A stretch of DNA of 8,879 nt from an uncultured Oscillibacter sp. Lineage in GTDB: Bacteria > Bacillota > Clostridia > Oscillospirales > Oscillospiraceae. Below, one piece after another: positions 6,403 through 8,879 of this stretch. The notes beneath the pieces are model-generated. The model was not told the DNA's origin. It made no database searches and was given only the letters and a program-made list of their open reading frames with translations. The position numbers and the translations under genes are program-made. The stretch covers positions 1 to 8,879 of the forward strand of contig CAJTJA010000082.1 of assembly GCA_910576845.1 (NCBI GenBank), read 5' to 3'. How positions within the stretch are numbered: the first letter of the stretch is position 1; each line of letters opens with the position of its first letter.

Positions 6403-6500
6403 GAGGCGGCTGCGCTGCGGGAAAAAGCTCTGTCATGCCGCTGCAAAAATAATTTTATTTTTTCTCCGCAGGGCGGAGAATTCAGGGGCCGCCGGCTCCC
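6403..6500. repeat. Structured intergenic element, copy B, before argB
   Basis: It shows the same block order as 2538-2640. GAGGCGGCTG is followed about 28 nt later by CATGCCGC, an AT-rich core AAAAATAATTTTATTTTT, then the stem TTCTCCGC (6462-6469) with GCGGAGAA (6473-6480). A weaker second hairpin (CAGGGGCC with GGCTCCC, 6483-6500) follows at the position where copy A has CCAGGG/CCCTGG. Spacing between corresponding blocks agrees within 3 nt. The first stem of copy A is not preserved here. I infer a diverged dispersed repeat or a conserved RNA leader; the sequence does not say which. Confidence 0.55.
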
Positions 6501-6530
6501 GATATCTCTAATGAAAGAAGATGGTAAAGC

Positions 6531-7400
6531 TTGTCTTCCCATGAACAGCAGGCCCAAACCCTGGTTGAAGCCCTGCCTTACATTCAAAAATACACCGGCA
6601 AAACCGTTGTCATTAAATACGGCGGCAGCGCTATGACCTCCGACACCCTCCGCCGCTCCGTCATGACCGATATCGTGCTGTTGACCTTGGTGGGCATCCG
6701 GGTGGTGGTGGTCCATGGCGGAGGACCGGAAATTTCCGCTATGCTGAAAATGATTGGCCACGAGTCCCGCTTTGTGGATGGCCTTCGCTATACCGACGCC
6801 ACCACTATGGACATTGTCCAGGCCATTCTCTGCGGAAAAGTCAACAAGGACCTGGTTGCTCAGCTCAACCGCCTGGGCGGCCGGGCGGTGGGCCTGTGCG
6901 GCCTGGACGGGCAGCTTTTCCAGGCAGAGCAGCTGGACGAAAAATATGGATTGGTCGGCAGCATTACCACCGTCAATCCCGCAACTGTGCAAAACGCCAT
7001 TCAGTCCGGCTACATCCCTGTCGTTTCCACTGTTGCTCAGGGAGTAGACGCAGACACCGCATACAATATCAACGCGGACACCGCGGCCGCCAAACTGGCG
7101 GAAGCCCTGGGCGCGGAAAAGCTGATTCTGCTCACCGACGTTCGGGGCCTTCTGCGGGATCCTGGGGATGAGAGGACCCTCATCCATGTGGTACGCACCC
7201 AGGATGTTCCAACCCTGGTGGCGGATGGAATTATTTCCGGAGGTATGATTCCAAAAATGCAGTGCTGTGTGGACGCCATTCACAGCGGTGTGGAACGGGT
7301 TCACATTCTGGACGGCCGGATTCCCCATTCAATTCTGATCGAGCTGCTCTCCGATGAAGGCATCGGCACCATGATGAAAAAGGAGGAAACCGCGCTATGA
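6531..7400 (+). CDS. argB: Acetylglutamate kinase, arginine-sensitive type
   Basis: A 289-residue amino-acid kinase that phosphorylates N-acetylglutamate with ATP. This is usually the committed, feedback-controlled step in organisms that recycle acetyl groups through ArgJ. KYGGSAM (residues 29-35) is the nucleotide loop, HGGGPEI (62-68) the acetylglutamate loop, and NINADTAA the downstream substrate/ATP region. Two marks of the arginine-inhibited class are visible: an N-terminal helix (about residues 5-22, QQAQTLVEALPYIQKY) ahead of the kinase core, and the C-terminal HSILIELLSDEGIGTM. Start: a TAA at 6525-6527 limits the frame, leaving TTG 6531 as the first usual start codon and the one that keeps the N-terminal helix. 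The Shine-Dalgarno before it is weak (GAAAGAAG). The last 4 nt overlap argD. Confidence 0.95.
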   Translation: MSSHEQQAQTLVEALPYIQKYTGKTVVIKYGGSAMTSDTLRRSVMTDIVLLTLVGIRVVVVHGGGPEISAMLKMIGHESRFVDGLRYTDATTMDIVQAILCGKVNKDLVAQLNRLGGRAVGLCGLDGQLFQAEQLDEKYGLVGSITTVNPATVQNAIQSGYIPVVSTVAQGVDADTAYNINADTAAAKLAEALGAEKLILLTDVRGLLRDPGDERTLIHVVRTQDVPTLVADGIISGGMIPKMQCCVDAIHSGVERVHILDGRIPHSILIELLSDEGIGTMMKKEETAL

Positions 7401-8575
7401 CCTCTGCGGTAATGAAAGACCTGACCCATCAATATATTATGGGCACCTATGGGCGGTTTCCCGTGGCCTTGGATCATGGCAAAGGCGCCACGCTCTGGGA
7501 CCCTGAGGGCCGTGAATACATTGACTTCACCAGCGGCATCGGCGTCAACGCCCTGGGCTATGGCAGCCAGCCCTGGGCAGACGCCATAGCGAAACAGGCC
7601 CAAAAACTGGGGCACGTCTCCAACCTTTTTTACACGGAGTCTCCGGCAAAACTCGCGGAGATTCTCTGCAAGCGGACTGGCGAGAGCTGCGTCTTCTTTG
7701 CCAACGGTGGAGGCGAGGCCAATGAAGGTATGATTAAGCTGGCCCGAAAGTACAGCTTTGATAAATACGGCCACGGACGCTCCACCATCATCACTCTGAA
7801 AAACTCCTTCCACGGCCGGACCATCACCACCCTGAAGGCCACAGGCCAGGACCTGTTTCATAATTTCTTTTTTCCCTTTACTGAAGGATTCCGCTATGTG
7901 GAAGCCAACGACCTGGACGCCCTGAAGGCTCAGGACCAGGGAGATGTCTGCGCCGTCATGGTGGAGCTGGTGCAAGGCGAGGGCGGCGTGCTGCCCTTGG
8001 ACAAGGACTATGTCAAGGCCGTGGAGGCGCTCTGCGCTGAAAAGGACTGGCTACTGCTGGCAGATGAGGTTCAAACCGGAGTCGGACGGACCGGTACACT
8101 TTTCGCTTTCCAGCAGTACGGTCTCCTGCCGGACGCGGTTTCCTTTGCCAAGGGAATTGCCGGGGGACTGCCCATGAGCGGCATTATGGCCAATGAGAAA
8201 TGCAGGAACGTACTGGGTCCCGGAACCCACGCCACCACCTTCGGCGGAAACCCCGTCTGTGCCGCCGCCGGCCTGGTGGTCCAAGACATTCTAAGCGATG
8301 CGTTCCTGAGGGAGGTAACGGCAAAAGGCCAGTATCTCCGGGACAGTATTGAGGGGCTGGCTCTGCCCTGTCTGGGGAAAACGAGAGGCCTGGGGCTTAT
8401 GATCGGCATTGATGTCCGGGAAGGCTGGACAAACAAAGAAATCGCGGGTAAGCTGATTGAAAACGGCTTGCTGGTCCTCACCGCCGGTTCCGGACTGCGG
8501 CTCCTGCCTCCCTTAATCATCACAAAGGAAGAGATGGACAAGGGTCTGGCCGTCATGAAGTCCACCTTAGCCTAA
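7397..8575 (+). CDS. argD: Acetylornithine aminotransferase
   Basis: A 392-residue class-III PLP aminotransferase that makes N-acetylornithine from N-acetylglutamate semialdehyde using glutamate; the family often also serves as succinyldiaminopimelate transaminase. Visible landmarks are YGRFPVAL (residues 18-25), SFHGRT (137-142), the PLP-ring aspartate D223 in LLADEVQTGVGRTG, the Schiff-base lysine K252 in SFAKGIAGG, TTFGGNP (280-286) and GLGLMIGID near the C-terminus. The PLP-phosphate loop reads FANGGGEANE (101-110) where most relatives have NSGAEANE or NSGTEANE, so residues 104 and 106 are glycine here. The ATG at 7397 overlaps the argB stop as ATGA, with AGGAGG 10 nt upstream, indicating translational coupling. 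An alternative in-frame ATG (7412) lacks such a site. Product secure. Confidence 0.96.
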   Translation: MTSAVMKDLTHQYIMGTYGRFPVALDHGKGATLWDPEGREYIDFTSGIGVNALGYGSQPWADAIAKQAQKLGHVSNLFYTESPAKLAEILCKRTGESCVFFANGGGEANEGMIKLARKYSFDKYGHGRSTIITLKNSFHGRTITTLKATGQDLFHNFFFPFTEGFRYVEANDLDALKAQDQGDVCAVMVELVQGEGGVLPLDKDYVKAVEALCAEKDWLLLADEVQTGVGRTGTLFAFQQYGLLPDAVSFAKGIAGGLPMSGIMANEKCRNVLGPGTHATTFGGNPVCAAAGLVVQDILSDAFLREVTAKGQYLRDSIEGLALPCLGKTRGLGLMIGIDVREGWTNKEIAGKLIENGLLVLTAGSGLRLLPPLIITKEEMDKGLAVMKSTLA

Positions 8576-8596
8576 TCCGGGCGTCAAGCGGGAAAC

Positions 8597-8690
8597 CGGA
8601 CCGTTCTTACGACGGTCCGCAGGCTGACGAAAATTCCTCTCGCCAGCCTGCGCAGGTTTTCAACATTTTTCAAGGTTTTAAAAACCTGCG
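8597..8690 (+). other. Array of stem-loops downstream of argD
   Basis: Three perfect stems follow one another: CGGACCGT (8597-8604) with ACGGTCCG (8612-8619); GCAGGCTG (8619-8626) with CAGCCTGC (8644-8651); and CGCAGGTTTT (8651-8660) with AAAACCTGCG (8681-8690). Adjacent stems share their boundary base, so neighbouring hairpins compete only for a single nucleotide and could stack coaxially. No clean T tract follows any of them. There is no open reading frame of note. They may protect the 3' end of the argBD message or be a remnant of a repeat element. Confidence 0.5.
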
Positions 8691-8700
8691 GATTTAAATA

Positions 8701-8750
8701 GTGAGGGAAACCCCTGCGAGGGTTTCCCTCACACGCTCTTTCTTTCCCTT
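8701..8750 (+). terminator. Strong terminator-like hairpin after the arg cluster
   Basis: A 13-bp perfect stem pairs GTGAGGGAAACCC (8701-8713) with GGGTTTCCCTCAC (8720-8732) around a 6-nt loop CTGCGA. The downstream stretch CTCTTTCTTTCCCTT is T-rich but broken by C. I infer the end of the argHCJBD transcript. The stem is symmetrical, so it could also act on converging transcription. Confidence 0.75.
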
Positions 8751-8763
8751 AAATATGTCCCCC

Positions 8764-8821
8764 GCTTTTCCGGCAAACCGGAAAGCCAGCCTCTCAAGGA
8801 GGATGGCTCGTTTCTTCTTTT
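8764..8821 (+). terminator. Second hairpin pair and T-rich tract, possible terminator
   Basis: TTTCCGG (8767-8773) pairs with CCGGAAA (8778-8784). Overlapping its end, AGCCA-CCTC (8784-8793) pairs with GAGG-TGGCT (8799-8808) with one internal G/A mismatch and a 5-nt loop. TTTCTTCTTTT (8811-8821) follows, a credible termination tract. This would be a back-up to the stem at 8701-8732. The AAGGAGG at 8796-8802 is then part of the hairpin and not a ribosome binding site. Confidence 0.45.
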
Positions 8822-8879
8822 ATAGTCAGCACAATAGAAAAGCAGCATCCGCTTCTTTTCAGCTCATTGACTGTAAAAG

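Noticed and set aside
6444..6462. AT-rich core before argB as a second ARG box
   Set aside because: It has no TGAAT/ATTCA half sites at the right spacing.
6318..7328. Long minus-strand open frame opposite argB (336 codons)
   Set aside because: Antisense shadow of argB with no recognisable motif and no ribosome binding site.
8867..8872. TTGACT, a -35-like hexamer near the right end
   Set aside because: The place where a -10 would lie is outside the window, so a promoter cannot be supported.
8803..8879. ATG at 8803 after AAGGAGG, open to the window end (MARFFFYSQHN...)
   Set aside because: The Shine-Dalgarno touches the ATG with no spacing, both lie inside a hairpin, and the peptide resembles nothing I know. 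A start of a real gene is unlikely.
1..8879. CRISPR array, tRNA, rRNA, transposase, attachment site or T-box
   Set aside because: No regularly spaced repeats, no cloverleaf or rRNA-like stretch, no transposase motif and no T-box sequence were seen on either strand.

Overview
The window is an arginine-biosynthesis locus from what looks like a moderately GC-rich, low-copy chromosomal region of a Firmicute. I infer a gut Clostridia member, probably Oscillospiraceae-like. The reasons are strong AGGAGG-type ribosome binding sites, TATAAT promoters, the style of the ArgD, ArgH and ArgJ proteins, and numerous GC-rich stem-loops between genes. The taxon is inference; no marker gene fixes it.

Layout, all genes on the + strand. 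(1) Positions 1-399 lack a confident gene. They hold a good sigma-A-type promoter (141-169), a possible small membrane-protein remnant (169-327) and an inverted repeat (364-384) just before the first real gene. (2) Positions 400-1026 encode a flavodoxin-fold NAD(P)H oxidoreductase with a four-cysteine motif, closed by an intrinsic terminator at 1052-1079. (3) Positions 1133-1171 hold the argG promoter overlapped by a near-perfect ARG box (ArgR/AhrC operator), followed by argG (1196-2413) and a hairpin that begins in its stop codon. (4) After a 253-bp structured gap come argH (2667-4049), argC (4062-4982) and argJ (5002-6228), tightly packed. (5) A 302-bp gap follows, then argB (6531-7400) and argD (7397-8575), which overlap by 4 bp. 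(6) A 304-bp tail carries a series of stem-loops including a 13-bp perfect terminator stem.

Together the enzymes cover glutamate to ornithine by the acetyl-recycling route (ArgJ, ArgB, ArgC, ArgD) and citrulline to arginine (ArgG, ArgH). The ornithine-to-citrulline step (argF) and carbamoyl-phosphate synthase (carAB) are not in the window. The ARG box predicts transcriptional repression by arginine, and the arginine-sensitive style of ArgB predicts feedback inhibition of the enzyme.

I see no convincing undescribed biological system. The most interesting non-obvious signals are two diverged copies of a roughly 100-bp structured element, one in each long gap of the cluster (before argH and before argB); an inverted repeat ahead of the flavoprotein gene; substitutions in the usual ArgD PLP-phosphate loop; and a strong promoter and Shine-Dalgarno at 141-191 that lead to no normal start codon.
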